Source: Streptomyces sp. NBC_01241 (GTDB lineage Bacteria; Actinomycetota; Actinomycetes; Streptomycetales; Streptomycetaceae). Taken from it: 64,000 bases of DNA. The notes under the pieces are model-generated. The model was not told where the DNA came from and made no database searches. It saw only the letters and a list, made by a program, of their open reading frames with translations. The stretch covers positions 4,188,501 through 4,252,500 of the forward strand of contig NZ_CP108494.1 of the NCBI RefSeq assembly GCF_041435435.1. The letters run 5' to 3'. Positions within the stretch are counted from its first letter, which is position 1. The number at the start of each line of letters is the position of its first letter. This document shows positions 62,560 to 64,000 of this stretch, piece after piece. Position numbers and translations under genes: made by a program.

Positions 62560-63024
62560 GTGCCAGGCGACCCCGTAGAACGCGAAGAATCGCTGAATGT
62601 CATCCAGCGCGAACTGACCGCCTTCGCGCGTCGCGCGCGGGCCGCGGCAGCCCGCCTCCATCCGGAACTGCCCCTGGTCTCGTACACGCTGCTGGCGCAC
62701 ATCGACGACCAGCACGGCTGCCGGGCAACGGATCTTGCCGCGCACTACATGCTGGACAAATCGACGGTCAGCCGGCAGGTCGGCACTCTGGAAAAGCTGG
62801 GCCTGGTCGAGCGCCACCCGGACCCGGACGACCATCGCATCCAGGTACTGCACCCCACCGAGGCAGGAACCCGGGCACTCGCCTCGACGCAGGCCAGCCG
62901 CCAAGCCGCGTACCAGCAGCGTCTCGCCGAATGGACAACGGACGACCTCGCCAGGTTCGCGGAGTACCTACTGCGCTACAACTCGGCAGGCGACGCCGGC
63001 GCAACCACCCCGCAGAACACCTGA
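62560..63024 (+). CDS. MarR-family transcriptional regulator
   Basis: 154 residues, MarR winged helix (about 50-110: HGCRATDLAAHYMLDKSTVSRQVGTLEKLGL, wing DPDDHRIQVLHPTEAG). The GTG at 62560 has GGAAGG 7 nt upstream. It is divergent from the membrane protein gene, which it probably represses. Confidence 0.9.
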   Translation: MPGDPVEREESLNVIQRELTAFARRARAAAARLHPELPLVSYTLLAHIDDQHGCRATDLAAHYMLDKSTVSRQVGTLEKLGLVERHPDPDDHRIQVLHPTEAGTRALASTQASRQAAYQQRLAEWTTDDLARFAEYLLRYNSAGDAGATTPQNT

Positions 63025-63032
63025 CCTGCACC

Positions 63033-63345
63033 CGCAGCCTGCACCCGGTTCTCGCAAACCCAGCTTCGCCAGGATCCGGCTCACATACGTCTTCACCGTC
63101 GCCTCGCTCATGTGCAACCGCCTGCCCGCGTCCGCGTTGGAGAGCCCCTCCCCGAGCAGCGCCAGCACCTCGCGTTCCCGCCCGCTGAGCGCCGCCACCC
63201 GCTGTCGCGCGTCCTCGCCCCGCACCGCCGTCCGGCCCAGGGTCAGCTGATCCACCACGTGCCGGGTGACACCGGGTGAGAGATGGGCATCCCCGGCCGC
63301 CGCTGCTCGCACCGCCTGGATCAGTTCGGCCGGAGGCCGAAGCCG
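63033..63345 (-). pseudogene. Response-regulator remnant: LuxR helix-turn-helix without receiver domain
   Basis: The translation RPPAELIQAVRAAAAGDAHL, then LSGREREVLALLGEGLSNAD to VSRILAKLGLR is the C-terminal half of a NarL/LuxR response regulator. Instead of its receiver domain, the sequence upstream runs directly into the tail of the sensor kinase gene. No start codon or ribosome-binding site suits it. At about 63047-63056 an extra base breaks the family-typical end (NRVQAA is in the next frame), and the tail then loses homology. I read a deletion of about 110-120 codons plus a frameshift. Confidence 0.65.
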
Positions 63346-64000
63346 CCGGCCGGCGGCACAGCACCAGGGCTCCGGCTCCTGCCCCGCAGCCCAGCGCGAC
63401 CGCCGCCTCTGCTTCTTCTGCTTCCGCTCATCGCCAACTCCCGCTCGGAAACCGTCCGGTCCATGACCGGACCACCGTTCCCCAGCGGGGCCATCCGGGA
63501 CTGCTGCCGGAAGTCGTCCTCCGCATCGGCCAACGGCGTGCCCGCCGCACCGCCGGGCACGCCCTCGGCGCCATAGGGAAGCACCCCGGCCACCCGGAAG
63601 CCGCCGTCCTGGGTCCGGCCGGCGTACACCATGCCGCCGACCAGCCGGGCCCGCTCACGCAGACCGGGCAGCCCCTGCCCACCGCTCACCACCTCACCCG
63701 CAGGCTGCGCATGCCACTGTGGAACATTGACGATCTCGACGACGAAGGAATCCGGCTCGTAGCGCAGCTCGACCGTGATCGCCCCACCCGGCGCATGCTT
63801 GTACGCATTGATAAGTGCTTCCTGGACGACGTGGTACGCCGCATGGTCCGCGGCCGCGGCCAGTGCCCGGATCCTTCCCGTACGGCGAAGCTCCACGGCG
63901 CTTCCGGCAGCCCGCGCCGCCGCCGTCAACTCCTCGATGCCGGCGGTACCCCGCGCCGTCGGCTGTCCGCCCTCACCGCCCCGCGCCGGTACCTCGACAC
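63321..64000 (-). CDS. NarL-type sensor histidine kinase, C-terminal part (runs off the window)
   Basis: About 226 codons from the window edge to the stop at 63321. HATPase domain with N box YHVVQEALINAYKHAPGG and G box GGQGLPGLRERARLVGG, typical of DesK/NarX-family kinases. After about residue 120 from the edge the homology ends and an Arg/Gly/Ser-rich tail of about 60 residues follows (SGSRRSRGGGRAG), perhaps created by the deletion that removed the receiver of its partner. The frame is open to base 64000. Membrane sensor and dimerisation parts are outside the window. Confidence 0.8.
   Translation of the reverse strand, partial: VEVPARGGEGGQPTARGTAGIEELTAAARAAGSAVELRRTGRIRALAAAADHAAYHVVQEALINAYKHAPGGAITVELRYEPDSFVVEIVNVPQWHAQPAGEVVSGGQGLPGLRERARLVGGMVYAGRTQDGGFRVAGVLPYGAEGVPGGAAGTPLADAEDDFRQQSRMAPLGNGGPVMDRTVSERELAMSGSRRSRGGGRAGLRGRSRSPGAVPPAGGFGLRPN

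Overview
This window is chromosomal DNA of a Streptomyces (or very close relative). The evidence is very high G+C, GTG and TTG starts, leaderless-type promoters, a mycothiol-dependent-type enzyme, a K15-type DD-peptidase, a proteasome activator, two branched-chain keto-acid dehydrogenase (bkd) operons and an AfsR/SARP regulator. Two perfect copies of the 14-bp parS site (GTTTCACGTGAAAC, at 14212 and 40255) place it in the origin-proximal core rather than in a chromosome arm. I see no insertion sequence, prophage, CRISPR array, rRNA or tRNA.

Layout. 1-7.6 kb: 5' part of aspS, AI-2E-type permease, pirin, SseB-like protein, a large acyl-CoA dehydrogenase, a decayed Uma2 gene and an M18 aminopeptidase. 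7.7-11.6 kb: an AfsR-like regulator whose linker is built of 24/48-bp tandem repeats, followed by four 11-bp direct repeats (probable SARP binding site) and a DUF4232-like lipoprotein. 11.7-18.1 kb: thioredoxin-NHL protein divergent from a LURP-one protein, a nitrilase, parS-1, a mycothiol-type enzyme and a GntR-MFS operon. 18.4-21.5 kb: K15-type DD-peptidase and a secreted PA14/FN3 protein. 21.5-26.1 kb: first bkd operon (E1-alpha, E1-beta, E2) divergent from a NarL-type response regulator. 26.3-32.4 kb: a PPOX-fold protein, an APH-fold kinase, two divergent membrane Ser/Thr kinases and a Pro/Ala-rich surface protein. 32.5-37.0 kb: autoregulated PadR plus MacB/FtsX-type ABC exporter. 37.1-42.9 kb: proteasome activator bpa, a repeat-filled convergent spacer, quinone reductase, and an overlapping mobA-moeA-K+ channel operon in which moeA carries an in-frame TAG and parS-2 covers the channel start codon. 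43.0-47.5 kb: second bkd operon divergent from an Lrp/AsnC regulator (bkdR). 47.7-58.2 kb: phenylacetate module: TetR regulator, paaN, then (beyond a three-gene trmH-HTTM-DUF5819 operon on the other strand) paaABCDE and an acyl-CoA dehydrogenase. 58.3-64.0 kb: rhodanese, J-domain protein, DUF2252 protein, a MarR-controlled membrane protein, and a sensor kinase next to the remnant of its response regulator.

How parts work together. The two bkd complexes turn branched-chain 2-keto acids into acyl-CoA starters for branched fatty acids and polyketides. PaaABCDE epoxidises phenylacetyl-CoA and PaaN acts later in that route. An 18-bp sequence is shared by the paaN and paaA promoters and contains a PaaR-like ACCGNNCGNNCGGT palindrome; a one-mismatch copy lies between bkdA2 and bkdR, suggesting that the TetR protein at 47.7 kb coordinates aromatic and branched-chain acid catabolism. 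The acyl-CoA dehydrogenase at 57 kb instead has a perfect KstR-like palindrome and may belong to a different regulon.

Limits. All functions come from reading translated sequence and motifs by eye; no database search or structure prediction was run. Start codons were chosen by ribosome-binding site, overlap with neighbours and family habit, and some alternatives are noted.
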